Positions 8,054-16,132 of a DNA stretch of 36,881 bases are shown here, one piece after another. Source of the DNA: Syntrophaceae bacterium. Lineage in GTDB: Bacteria > Desulfobacterota > Syntrophia > Syntrophales > UBA5619. The position numbers and the translations under genes were made by a program. Numbering within the stretch: the stretch's first letter is position 1; each line of letters starts with the position of its first letter. Under the pieces are notes generated by a model. The model had not been told where the DNA came from. It worked only from the letters and a program-made list of their open reading frames with translations, and did no database searches. The stretch spans positions 18,443 through 55,323 of the forward strand of contig PLLC01000093.1 of the NCBI GenBank assembly GCA_003141195.1. Reading direction: 5' to 3'.

Positions 8054-8203
8054 GCGACCCTCCCGGGCCTGACCTGAGGTTTTTGGCCATGGAAGCGTTC
8101 CAAAAGATTGCTATCGAGAGGATGATTTTCACGGATAAAGGAGGGAATCGGGAAAAGGCGGGGGGGGAGGAATCCATGGGCTGCCCGGGAGGATTACGGG
8201 AGA

Positions 8204-8242
8204 AAAAGGAAAAAAAGGAGGCCGGCGGTTTGCCGGCCTCCT
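8204..8242 (-). terminator. Rho-independent terminator of the dicarboxylate operon
   Basis: Perfect 11-base arms (8216-8226 and 8232-8242, AGGAGGCCGGC type) with a 5-base loop are followed on the minus strand by a T-rich run (8204-8216). It lies 60 bases after the dctM stop and ends the operon that starts at 17590. It may also slow plus-strand transcripts from the carrier gene, but without a T-run on that side. Confidence 0.9.
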
Positions 8243-8301
8243 CCCATTTCACGATGCCAATCCCCCGGCGCACGGTCCGGGGGTCGGCAACCGGTTGTGC
8301 A

Positions 8302-9579
8302 TCAACGCATCCGCGAGGGGAGATACGTGGAGACGTCGGGCCAGATGATAAAGAGGATCATGCCGCCGATCAAGATAAGGATGAAGGGCCAGACCCCCTT
8401 GACGACCTCCTCGAGCTTGGCCTTGGCCATGGCCGACACGACAAAGAGGTTCAACCCCACGGGAGGCGTGATCATGGCAAGTTCCATGTTCACCGTCATG
8501 ACCACGCAGAACTGGACCAGGGGAATATCCAGGGCCTTGATGATGGGGAGCAGGATAGGCAGCGTGATCAGGGTGATGGAAATGGCCTCGAGGAAGGTCC
8601 CCATGACGAAGAACATAAACTGGGTGATGAACCAGAACATCCACTTGTTGACATGGCCCTCCGTCATTGCTTGGAGGACCTGCTGGGGGATCTGCTTGGC
8701 CGTGAGGAACAGGGAGAAGACCATGGCCGCGGCGATGATCAGGTAGATCATGGAGGAGATATTGACGGACTCGACCAGGATCCGCCGGATGCCGCCCCAC
8801 TTCAGCTCCTTGTAAACGAACACGGAGATGATGATGGTATAGAACACGGACAGGACCGCCGCCTCCGTGGGGGTAACGACGCCCAGGTAGATGCTCCCGA
8901 GGATGAAGACGGGCAGGAAGGCGCCGGGGAGGGACTTGAAGGTGCTTTTCCACCGCTCGTCCCAGGTGGCCTTCGGGAGTATGCCGAACTTTCCGATCTT
9001 CGCGTAGATGACGGCGCTGACGATGAGGATGCAGGCGAGGATGATGCCCGGGATCATCCCGGCCGCGAAGAGCTCGCCGATGGAGTACTCGGAGACGATG
9101 CCGAAGATGACCATGGTCACGCTCGGAGGGATGAGGATGCCCAGGGTCCCCGAGGCGGCGACGAGCCCCATGGAGAAGCGCTTGGGGTAGCCCGCCTCGA
9201 TCATGGCGGGAAGCATGATGGCGCCGATGGCGGCGGCCGTGGCCGGGCTGGAGCCGGAGATCGCCGCGAAGATGGCGCAGGCGGCGATGGTCACGACGGC
9301 GAGGCCGCCGGTTATGTGGCCGACCCAGGACCTGAGCCCGCCGATCAGGTACTTCGAAATGCCGCCGTGGGCCATGACTACCCCCGCAAACACGAAGGCG
9401 GGGATGGCCAGCAGGGGCGGGGAGAGAAGGGCGGCGAACATGCGCTGGGCGATCATGTAAAGGGTAAAGTCCGTCGTCGCCCACAGGACGACGATAGCCG
9501 CCGTGGCGAGCGACACGGCGATGGGAACGTTCAGGCAGAACAGGGCAATAAAGATTCCGAACAAGATTGCAGTTTCCAT
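8302..9579 (-). CDS. dctM: TRAP transporter large membrane subunit (DctM family), operon with sdh/fum
   Basis: This 425-residue, multi-helix DctM protein is the ion-coupled permease of a TRAP transporter. Family signatures visible are AISGSSPATAAAIGAIMLPAM, GTLGILIPPSVTMVIFG, VVTPTEAAVLSVFY and MELAMITPPVGLNLFVV. The start METAILFG at 9579 overlaps the dctQ stop by one base (TGATG), which means coupled translation. An upstream extension to 9711 overlaps dctQ and is rejected. It is the last gene of the operon, followed by a strong terminator. A C4-dicarboxylate substrate (succinate, fumarate or malate) is inferred from the operon. Confidence 0.93.
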   Translation of the reverse strand: METAILFGIFIALFCLNVPIAVSLATAAIVVLWATTDFTLYMIAQRMFAALLSPPLLAIPAFVFAGVVMAHGGISKYLIGGLRSWVGHITGGLAVVTIAACAIFAAISGSSPATAAAIGAIMLPAMIEAGYPKRFSMGLVAASGTLGILIPPSVTMVIFGIVSEYSIGELFAAGMIPGIILACILIVSAVIYAKIGKFGILPKATWDERWKSTFKSLPGAFLPVFILGSIYLGVVTPTEAAVLSVFYTIIISVFVYKELKWGGIRRILVESVNISSMIYLIIAAAMVFSLFLTAKQIPQQVLQAMTEGHVNKWMFWFITQFMFFVMGTFLEAISITLITLPILLPIIKALDIPLVQFCVVMTVNMELAMITPPVGLNLFVVSAMAKAKLEEVVKGVWPFILILIGGMILFIIWPDVSTYLPSRMR

Positions 9580-10103
9580 CAGACGATCGCTCCTTTCTCC
9601 ATCTCGTCGCTCCAGGACCGCCCGCCGTCCCTGTACAGGAACAGGAGCTTCTGGATGAACCGGGCGCCGAACATGACCCCGCTGACGGGCATGATGAGGT
9701 ACACGATCCACAGCGGGAACTGACTGTCCGTGGAACCCTGTCCCGTGGCGTAGTAATCCTGGACGAGGAGGATCCCGAAGTAGGTGTAAAAGAGGCAGAA
9801 GGCGATGCCCAGGGAGTGGGCAAACGTGCTGACACCCCGCTTCAGCCTGACGGGCATCATGTCGTAGAACATGTCCACCTTGATGTGGTGGTTGGTCCGG
9901 AGGGCCTGGGACATGCCCGCAAAGGTCCCCCAGACGACGAAATATACGGAGAATTCATCCAGAAGCGACTCCGGCATGCCCCAGACGTACCGGAGGGTGA
10001 CGTTGACCATGATGAGGGTGAGGCCGGTGAAGAGGAGGATCCCGGAGGTCCATTCCTCAAAGGCCTCGTAGAATCGAGACCATCTGCTTTTTTCCTTGTT
10101 CAT
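9579..10103 (-). CDS. dctQ: TRAP transporter small membrane subunit (DctQ family)
   Basis: This 174-residue protein has four predicted membrane helices typical of DctQ (GILLFTGLTLIMVNVTLRYVWG; VWGTFAGMSQALRTNHHIKVDMF). It couples the binding protein to the DctM permease. The start MNKEKSRW at 10103 has GGAGG 5 bases upstream. An upstream alternative at 10166 would read through GC-rich intergenic sequence and is rejected. It is overlapped by dctM downstream. Confidence 0.9.
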   Translation of the reverse strand: MNKEKSRWSRFYEAFEEWTSGILLFTGLTLIMVNVTLRYVWGMPESLLDEFSVYFVVWGTFAGMSQALRTNHHIKVDMFYDMMPVRLKRGVSTFAHSLGIAFCLFYTYFGILLVQDYYATGQGSTDSQFPLWIVYLIMPVSGVMFGARFIQKLLFLYRDGGRSWSDEMEKGAIV

Positions 10104-10125
10104 GTTTCCTCCGCAAAGGCTATGG

Positions 10126-10139
10126 GGGCGGGCCCGCCC
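10126..10139 (-). repeat. Intercistronic GC hairpin between dctP and dctQ
   Basis: GGGCGGGCCCGCCC is a perfect 14-base palindrome in the 79-base gap between dctP and dctQ. Such hairpins often stabilise the upstream message or lower downstream expression, which fits the greater need for binding protein. Function is inferred. Confidence 0.5.
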
Positions 10140-10182
10140 GCAGCGGGACCGCTCCCCCGTTTCCATGGATGGCCGCCGGCCG

Positions 10183-11187
10183 CTATTTCAGACTCTTGGC
10201 GTAATCGAGGTTGGCCTTGCCGATCTTGTCCTCATACGACTTGTACAGGGGCGCCAGGGCTTTGACGAATTCCTGCCGCTCCGCCGGAGTGAGGGTGTAA
10301 ACCTCCACCTTGCCGGACTTCTTCATGATCTCGAGGCTCTTGTCGTTGAGATCTTCGCTCAGGCTCCGTTCATAGGCGGTCGCCTGTTTCATGGCATCCG
10401 TGAAAAGGTTCTGCTGGTCCGGCTTCAGGCTGTCCCAGAACTTCACGTTCGTCATGACGATGTAGTCGATCCGGGTGAAGTTGCCGATGGTGAGGTACTT
10501 GGCCACTTCGTAGAACTTCATCGTCTCATGGTTGTTGAAGGTGTTGTCCAAGCCGTCGATGGCCTTGCTGTTGAGGGCCTGGTAAACCTCGGCGAAGGCC
10601 ATGGTCTGGGACCCGGCGCCGAGGGTCTTGTTGCGAGCGTCGAGCAAGCCGCCGCTCTGTACGCGGAGCTTCAGCCCCTTGAAGTCCTCCGGCTTTTTGA
10701 GGGGACGCTTCTGGTTGATAAACTGCGTGAAGCCGTTCGGCCACTGCGCGATCCCGATGAATCCCGCCCGCCGAAGGCTGTTGAACATTTCCTTGCCCTT
10801 GTCGGACGCCCAGAAGGTCTCGGCGGCATCCTCGCTGGCGAACAGGAACGGCATGTCCACGATCTGGAACTGGGGGTTGAATCCCACCATCTTCGTCATG
10901 GACGGGGCGATGACCTGGACGTTGTTGGCCCGCAGGGCCTCTAATTCCTCCTTGTCGCCGTAGAGCATGGAGGAGGGGTAAAGCTTCACGTCGAAGACGC
11001 CGGTTTTGTCAAGGAGTTCCTTGAACTTCATGCATGCCTGCCCCTTGGGCGTCATATCGGCGACGACGTGGGAGAACTTGACTTCGATCTTCTGGGCGTT
11101 GGCGATGCCCCCGTACAGGAGAAACGCGGCGGCCAGAAATACGACGGTAAAGACAACTCCGGTCTTTCTTGCTTTGATCCTTTTCAT
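10183..11187 (-). CDS. dctP: TRAP transporter periplasmic binding protein (DctP family)
   Basis: This 334-residue solute-binding protein starts MKRIKARKTG, with a signal peptide running through FLLYGGIANAQ and cleavage near residue 32. The mature part has DctP landmarks: KIEVKFSHVVADMTPKGQA, LKLRVQSGG containing the arginine that usually binds the substrate carboxylate, and YQALNSKAIDGLDNTFNN. The ATG at 11187 follows GGAGG by 6 bases; a TTG two codons upstream is rejected. It lies 66 bases after sdhB in the same operon, so it likely brings in succinate, fumarate or malate (inferred). Confidence 0.93.
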   Translation of the reverse strand: MKRIKARKTGVVFTVVFLAAAFLLYGGIANAQKIEVKFSHVVADMTPKGQACMKFKELLDKTGVFDVKLYPSSMLYGDKEELEALRANNVQVIAPSMTKMVGFNPQFQIVDMPFLFASEDAAETFWASDKGKEMFNSLRRAGFIGIAQWPNGFTQFINQKRPLKKPEDFKGLKLRVQSGGLLDARNKTLGAGSQTMAFAEVYQALNSKAIDGLDNTFNNHETMKFYEVAKYLTIGNFTRIDYIVMTNVKFWDSLKPDQQNLFTDAMKQATAYERSLSEDLNDKSLEIMKKSGKVEVYTLTPAERQEFVKALAPLYKSYEDKIGKANLDYAKSLK

Positions 11188-11253
11188 GAACAACCTCCTT
11201 CTTTTGGTTTTGATGGTTCTGGTGCAGGATTTGACTTCCCTTCCCTCTTTGCC

Positions 11254-12084
11254 CTACGTGCCCGCCGTAAAAGGCGGCGCCTCAATCTTAGGCTTCCGTT
11301 CCGCATTCGGCGGCAGGGGATGGGTCTTGGCGCAGGCATGATCCTTCCCCAAATGTAAGTAATCCCGTACAAGATCCCGCTTCAGAAGCTGGATCGCCCG
11401 GGCGGGGTCCACGCCCTTGGGACAGGCGTTGGAGCACTCGCCGGCGTAGTGACAGCCGAAGACCCCGTGGCTTTTCGCCACGAGATCCTTCCGTTCCCCG
11501 CCCCCGTCGTCACGGGAGTCCGTATTGTACCGGTAGGCCTGCGTGAGGGCCATGGGGCCGGGGTACTGCCTGTCCGTCGCCATGGTGGGGCAGGCGGCCA
11601 TGCAGACTCCGCACTTGATGCAGTAGGTAAACTGGAGGAACTCCTCAAGTTGATGCGGGCTCTGGAAATATTCCCCGGACGGTTTTTCCATCTCCTGGGT
11701 GTCCTTGCGGATGATGTAAGGCTGGACCCGCTGGTGGACGCCGAACATGGGAACGAGGTCGGGCACGAGGTCCCGGATGATGTTGAAGTTGGGCAGGGCC
11801 CCTACGGTAAGGACGCTGTCCGTCAAATCCAGGGTCTGCGTGTTGCACGCGAGCGTCGGCTTGCCGTTGATGAGCATGGCGCAGGATCCGCAGACGCCCA
11901 TGCGGCAGGAAAAGCGGAAGGCGAGGGACGGATCCTGCTCTTCCTTGATGACGTGGATGCAGTCCAGGACCGTCATGCCCTTTTCCACCTGCAGCACGTA
12001 CTTCTGGATCCGGGGCTCCTCATCCGTGACCGGATCGAACCGCCGGATGTAAAACGTAATGGGAACTTTCTTCATCTGTTCCAT
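11254..12084 (-). CDS. sdhB: Succinate dehydrogenase/fumarate reductase iron-sulfur subunit
   Basis: This 276-residue SdhB/FrdB passes electrons between FAD in subunit A and the membrane anchors. The three cluster motifs are seen in order: CRMGVCGSC with a later Cys for [2Fe-2S], CIKCGVCMAACP for [4Fe-4S], and CHYAGECSNACPKG for [3Fe-4S]. The tail after LVRDYLHLG is about 30 residues and Pro/Lys rich. AAGGAGG precedes the ATG at 12084. It lies 9 bases after the anchor gene sdhD. Confidence 0.95.
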   Translation of the reverse strand: MEQMKKVPITFYIRRFDPVTDEEPRIQKYVLQVEKGMTVLDCIHVIKEEQDPSLAFRFSCRMGVCGSCAMLINGKPTLACNTQTLDLTDSVLTVGALPNFNIIRDLVPDLVPMFGVHQRVQPYIIRKDTQEMEKPSGEYFQSPHQLEEFLQFTYCIKCGVCMAACPTMATDRQYPGPMALTQAYRYNTDSRDDGGGERKDLVAKSHGVFGCHYAGECSNACPKGVDPARAIQLLKRDLVRDYLHLGKDHACAKTHPLPPNAERKPKIEAPPFTAGT

Positions 12085-12093
12085 GTCTCCTCC

Positions 12094-12468
12094 TTACAGG
12101 GCTTTCCCGAGCGCTCTTGCGGCAATGGCGGCGTACGTCCCGATGACGAACAGAACAATCCCCGCGCACCACAGGAACTTCGTGATGAACCGCTGCCCCC
12201 CCCGGGAGGGGCCCAGCTCGAAAAGGATCGTCCGCAGGCCGAAGAATCCGTGGTAGAGAACGGCGGCCAGCAGGAAGATGTACGTCACGGTGAAGAAGAG
12301 GTTCTTGCCCCGCCAGGAGACGTTCTCCCAGGCCACGGCGTCCGAACCCGCGGGGTTGAAGATGCCGAGTATCGCACTCATATGCACCGCCGTCATGTGG
12401 AGCCCACCCAGGATGAAGATGACGATGCCCGCGATGATAAACCAGGTCCAGCTATATGTTTCACGCAT
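12094..12468 (-). CDS. sdhD: Succinate dehydrogenase/fumarate reductase membrane anchor (SdhD-like)
   Basis: This 124-residue protein has three hydrophobic helices: WFIIAGIVIFILGGLHM, LFFTVTYIFLLAAVLYHGFFG and LWCAGIVLFVIGTYAA. The histidines in GGLHM and LYHGFFGLR are candidate haem b ligands. It sits between sdhC and sdhB with gaps of 12 and 9 bases, so it is assigned by position and topology rather than by strong sequence recognition. Confidence 0.85.
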   Translation of the reverse strand: MRETYSWTWFIIAGIVIFILGGLHMTAVHMSAILGIFNPAGSDAVAWENVSWRGKNLFFTVTYIFLLAAVLYHGFFGLRTILFELGPSRGGQRFITKFLWCAGIVLFVIGTYAAIAARALGKAL

Positions 12469-12480
12469 GTCGCACCCCCT

Positions 12481-12918
12481 TTAATGCAGGACAAAGATGT
12501 TCATGCCCCCCGCCAGAATGACCACGGCGGCGATGACCATGACGACGATCATGAGGGGTCTTTGCACGTTGAGGGAGGACCGGTACGGGTAAACCGGCTC
12601 CTCCGCCTTCCCCACGGCGAAACCGAGCTCGATGAGGATGAGCCGGAGGCCGTTGAGGGCATGGAAGGCGAACCCGAAGTACACGACAAACTCGCCGAGT
12701 TTGAAAACGGGGTGTTTGAGAACATTCATGGCCGCATTCCAGCTTTCCGGTCCGAAGATTCGGACGGAGCTTTCGAAGATGTGCATCATAAAAAAGAGAA
12801 GAATCCCCAGTCCGGCGACCCGGTGAATGATGTAGAGGTAGCGCTCGATACCCCAGCGGCCGCCGCCGAGCCAGCCGATGATGCCAAAATGATTGTCGAA
12901 TTGTTTCGTCTCTCTCAT
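12481..12918 (-). CDS. sdhC: Succinate dehydrogenase/fumarate reductase cytochrome b anchor (SdhC-like)
   Basis: This 145-residue protein has three membrane helices and the SdhC pattern RYLYIIHRVAGLGILLFFMMHIFES followed by FHALNGLRLILIELG. The histidines in IHRVAG, MMHIFE and FHALNG are plausible haem b or quinone-site residues. Together with sdhD it anchors subunits A and B and exchanges electrons with menaquinone (inferred for an anaerobe). It lies 10 bases after sdhA. Confidence 0.9.
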   Translation of the reverse strand: MRETKQFDNHFGIIGWLGGGRWGIERYLYIIHRVAGLGILLFFMMHIFESSVRIFGPESWNAAMNVLKHPVFKLGEFVVYFGFAFHALNGLRLILIELGFAVGKAEEPVYPYRSSLNVQRPLMIVVMVIAAVVILAGGMNIFVLH

Positions 12919-12928
12919 CGATCCCCCC

Positions 12929-14683
12929 TTAGTATTTCCGCTCTACCGGTTTCCAGTTCGTGATGGCCACCGGCTTGTAACTGAGCACGGGCCCTTCCTT
13001 GGTGTAGCCGACGAGGGTGTGCTTCAGCCAGTGGTTATCATCCCGGGTCTTGAAATCCCTCCGGGAATGGGCCCCCCGGGACTCCTGCCGGGCCAGGGCC
13101 GCCGTGATGATGGCCTCGGCGAGATCGAGGAGGTTTTCGATCTCCAGGACATTCACGAGGTTCGTGTTGTAGATGCCGCTCTTGTCCACAACGGAGACGC
13201 CGGCAAAGCGTTTCTTAAGGGCCTCGACCTTTTTCAGACCTTCCGCCATGCCCGCGGCATCGCGGTAAACCCCTGCGGACTTGTCCATCACCTCGCGGAG
13301 TTCCTTTTTGATGGCGTAGGGATCTTCCCCGCCCTTCCGCTCGCAAAGTCCGACAAAGATCCGCTCCCACTCCGCGTCGATGGGGCCCGCCGGCAGTTTT
13401 TGCAGGGGCGGGTCCGACTGGAGGTACTTCACGATCTCCCCCCCGGTGATGCCCCCCCACACGAGGCATTCCGCAGTGGAATTACAACCGAGACGATTGG
13501 CTCCGTGCAAAGAGTGGCAGGCAACCTCTCCTGCCGCCCAAACACCACGCATGGCGGTTGCACCGTTGATGTCCGCCTCGATCCCGCCCATGGAGTAATG
13601 GGCAACCGGTCTCACTGGAATCGGCGTGAGGATCGGATCCAGGGCCAGGAACTTCATGCAAACTTCCCGGATCAAGGGAAGGGCATGATTGATCTTTTCC
13701 GCCCCCAGGTGTGTCAGATCCAAGTGGACGTAATCCAAACCGCCGGGGCCGGGAAAACCCCGGCCTTCCAGGATCTCGGTCATTTCGGACCGCGAGACGA
13801 TATCCCGCGGCGCCAGTTCCATGAATTTCGCAGCATACTTTTCCATGAGACGCTTGCCTTCGGAATTTCTCAGATATCCTCCTTCGCCTCGGCAAGCCTC
13901 CGTCATCAGGATGCCCGAAGGGACAAGACCGGTGGGGTGAAACTGCAGAAACTCGGGATCTTCCATATGAAGACCGGCCCGGTATGCGATCGCCTGGCCA
14001 TCGCCGCTGACGGTCTGGGAGTAGGTCGTAAAAGCGTACAGCGTTCCCAGTCCGCCGGAGGCGACGAGCATCGCCTTGGCCCGCAGCACCATGAATTTCC
14101 CCGTGGGCATGAAGATCCCCGCCAGCCCGCAGAATTCGCTGTTCTCCACCAGGATGGACGTCGCGAAAAATTCATCGTACCGGGAAAAATTTTGATACTG
14201 CATCAAGGTGTCATAAAGGGTCTGGACCTCGAAGAAGCCGGTTTTATCCGCCGCCATCGTGGCCCTGGGGAAGCTGTGTCCACCGAAGGGACGCTGCTGG
14301 ATACGGCCATCGGGGCGTCTCGACCAAGGCATTCCCCAGTGATCCATTTGCAGGATCTCTTTCGGACTGGTTTCCACGAATCGATCCACTACGTCCTGAT
14401 CCGCGAGAAAATCGGCGCCTTTGACCGTGTCCCAGGAATGCAGCTCCAGGTTGTCGCCGTCCTCTTCGCGCATGACGGCCGCCGTGCCGCCTTCCGCGCA
14501 GACGGAATGGGGACGTTGAATTTGGACTTTCGAAACAAGCCCGATGTTGATGGTGTCTTTGGATTTGCGTGCGATCTCGACCGCCGCACGCAGTCCCGCA
14601 AGCCCCGTTCCAAAAATCAGCACATCGTGTGTAACCACTTCCATTTCTCTGCCACCATACCCTGAAGTTTTCATATCCCTCAT
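12929..14683 (-). CDS. sdhA: Succinate dehydrogenase/fumarate reductase flavoprotein subunit
   Basis: This roughly 580-residue flavoprotein interconverts succinate and fumarate. It shows the FAD fold HDVLIFGTGLAGLRAA, the covalent-flavin histidine region RPHSVCAEGGTAAV, FLQFHPTGL, the catalytic CRGEGGYLRN, VAHYSMGGIEAD, and GANRLGCNSTAECLVWG. The EGG in the flavin loop is closer to fumarate reductases than to mitochondrial SDH, but direction cannot be read from sequence. The start is uncertain: ATGs at 14683, 14674 and 14644 are in frame, and homologues usually begin close to MEVVTHDV (14644). Gene order A-C-D-B is unusual. It follows the fumarase beta gene by 17 bases. Confidence 0.95.
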   Translation of the reverse strand: MRDMKTSGYGGREMEVVTHDVLIFGTGLAGLRAAVEIARKSKDTINIGLVSKVQIQRPHSVCAEGGTAAVMREEDGDNLELHSWDTVKGADFLADQDVVDRFVETSPKEILQMDHWGMPWSRRPDGRIQQRPFGGHSFPRATMAADKTGFFEVQTLYDTLMQYQNFSRYDEFFATSILVENSEFCGLAGIFMPTGKFMVLRAKAMLVASGGLGTLYAFTTYSQTVSGDGQAIAYRAGLHMEDPEFLQFHPTGLVPSGILMTEACRGEGGYLRNSEGKRLMEKYAAKFMELAPRDIVSRSEMTEILEGRGFPGPGGLDYVHLDLTHLGAEKINHALPLIREVCMKFLALDPILTPIPVRPVAHYSMGGIEADINGATAMRGVWAAGEVACHSLHGANRLGCNSTAECLVWGGITGGEIVKYLQSDPPLQKLPAGPIDAEWERIFVGLCERKGGEDPYAIKKELREVMDKSAGVYRDAAGMAEGLKKVEALKKRFAGVSVVDKSGIYNTNLVNVLEIENLLDLAEAIITAALARQESRGAHSRRDFKTRDDNHWLKHTLVGYTKEGPVLSYKPVAITNWKPVERKY

Positions 14684-14700
14684 CCTAATTAAGGCACTTG

Positions 14701-15258
14701 TCAGTCTTTCCGATATTTTTTTGCGCCTTCGACATAAAGATCGTTGCCCTTCGTGTCGTTGATCACAACCACCGGAAAATCCTCTACTTCCAGTCTATGG
14801 ATGGCTTCAGGCCCGAGGTCTTCATACGCAACCACTTGCGCCTTCTTGATGCTCTTTGCGAGCACCGCTCCGGCGCCGCCGGTGGCCCCAAAGTAAATCG
14901 CTTTATTTTTTTTCATCGCCTGGATGACTTCGGGCGCCCGATTCCCCTTGCCGATCATCCCTTTCATGCCGATCTCCATCAGCCTGGGGGCGTAGGCATC
15001 CATCCGGTAGCTCGTCGTCGGTCCCGCAGAGCCGATCGGCTTGCCGGGCCTGGCCGGCGCCGGTCCCACATAGTAGATGACCTGGCCGCGAACATCCATG
15101 GGAAGTTCTTTCCCCTGATTCAGAAGGTCGATCATGCGTTTGTGGGCCGCGTCTCTGCCCGTGTAAATGACGCCGCTGATCAGAACCTTGTCACCGATCT
15201 TCAATTGATCGACATCTTCCTCGGTCAAGGGGGTCTTCAGTCGAATTACGTTTGCCAT
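14701..15258 (-). CDS. fumB: Class I fumarase, beta subunit
   Basis: This 185-residue C-terminal-type fumarase/tartrate dehydratase subunit starts MANVIRLKTPLTEEDV. Visible family features are GDKVLISGVIYTGRDAAHKR, YYVGPAPARPGKPIGSAGPTT and GKGNRAPEV, with GATGGAGAVLAKSI near the end. The start at 15258 has GGAGGG 5 bases before it, in preference to an upstream in-frame ATG at 15306 that would overlap the alpha gene. With the alpha subunit it hydrates fumarate to malate. The symbol fumB is used here for the beta subunit, not for E. coli FumB. Confidence 0.93.
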   Translation of the reverse strand: MANVIRLKTPLTEEDVDQLKIGDKVLISGVIYTGRDAAHKRMIDLLNQGKELPMDVRGQVIYYVGPAPARPGKPIGSAGPTTSYRMDAYAPRLMEIGMKGMIGKGNRAPEVIQAMKKNKAIYFGATGGAGAVLAKSIKKAQVVAYEDLGPEAIHRLEVEDFPVVVINDTKGNDLYVEGAKKYRKD

Positions 15259-15274
15259 GCTATCCCTCCATCTT

Positions 15275-16114
15275 TTAGATCGTCGCTTCCTTGTGTCTGT
15301 TTGCATGACACTGCACGTTCACTGCAAGCGGCAGGCTGGCGATATGACAGGGTTCCACCTCAAAAAAGACGTCCAGCGCCGTCGTATTGCCGCCGTAACC
15401 CATGGGACCGATCCCGAGTTTGTTGATCCTCTCCAGGACCTCCCGTTCCATCTTGGCAATTTCCGGGTCGGGATTCCGCTGCCCCACTTTCCGCAACAGG
15501 GCCTTCTTGGCCAGAATGGCTGTCCTCTCGAATGTACCCCCGATGCCGACGCCTACAATCGTCGGAGGACAGGGGTTGGAACCGGCTTCTTTCATGCGGT
15601 TGACGATGAAATCCTGGACGCCTTCAGCGCCCGCCGAAGGCGTCAGCATGTGGACGCGGCTCATATTCTCCGCCCCCCCCCCCTTCGGAACAGCCATGAT
15701 TCTGATCTTGTCGCCGGGAACGATATCATAATGGATGATCGCCGGGGTATTGTCCCCGGTATTCTTTCGGGTAAAGGGATGGCAGGCCGATTTTCTCAAG
15801 TATCCCTCTTGGTACCCCTGCCGCACGCCCTCGTTAATGGCGTCCCTCAGATTCCCCCCGACCACATGAACATCCTGACCCATATCGACGAATACGACGG
15901 CAAGCCCCGTATCCTGGCAGATGGGGTACTCACCCTGCGATGCGATTGCGACGTTCTGCTTCAGTTCCTTGATCACTTCCCGCGCAACGGGGGACTCATC
16001 GCTCTGAATCCTCCGGTCGAATTCGTCAACAACATCCTGCCCCAATTTATAATTGGCGTCGATAAAGAGGTCCTTGACCGTCTTGACAATCTTGTCAACC
16101 TGGATCTCCCTCAT
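15275..16114 (-). CDS. fumA: Class I fumarase, alpha (iron-sulfur) subunit
   Basis: This 279-residue N-terminal-type subunit of the oxygen-sensitive [4Fe-4S] fumarase family has cluster cysteines in EYPICQDTG, SNPCPPTIVG and VQCHANR. The conserved stretches RKNTGDNTPAIIHYDIVPG and MAVPKGGGAENMS are also present. It is coupled with the beta subunit 16 bases downstream and lies 18 bases after the malic enzyme gene. It converts fumarate to malate in the cytoplasm. TtdA-like L-tartrate dehydratase is the alternative, but the sdh and malic enzyme context favours fumarase. Confidence 0.94.
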   Translation of the reverse strand: MREIQVDKIVKTVKDLFIDANYKLGQDVVDEFDRRIQSDESPVAREVIKELKQNVAIASQGEYPICQDTGLAVVFVDMGQDVHVVGGNLRDAINEGVRQGYQEGYLRKSACHPFTRKNTGDNTPAIIHYDIVPGDKIRIMAVPKGGGAENMSRVHMLTPSAGAEGVQDFIVNRMKEAGSNPCPPTIVGVGIGGTFERTAILAKKALLRKVGQRNPDPEIAKMEREVLERINKLGIGPMGYGGNTTALDVFFEVEPCHIASLPLAVNVQCHANRHKEATI

Positions 16115-16132
16115 GCTTGACCCCCTTTCTCT

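Noticed and set aside
8083-9723. 546-codon plus-strand ORF opposite the DctM/DctQ genes
   Set aside because: It is rich in Asp, Gly, His and Arg as expected for the antisense of hydrophobic GC-rich genes, has no recognisable protein, and lies fully opposite well-supported TRAP genes.
12893-14665. 590-codon plus-strand ORF opposite sdhA, and similar long ORFs at 11449-12963, 1992-3488, 3576-4595 and 5092-6222
   Set aside because: They are shadows created by high GC at third positions; the opposite frames encode complete, recognisable proteins.
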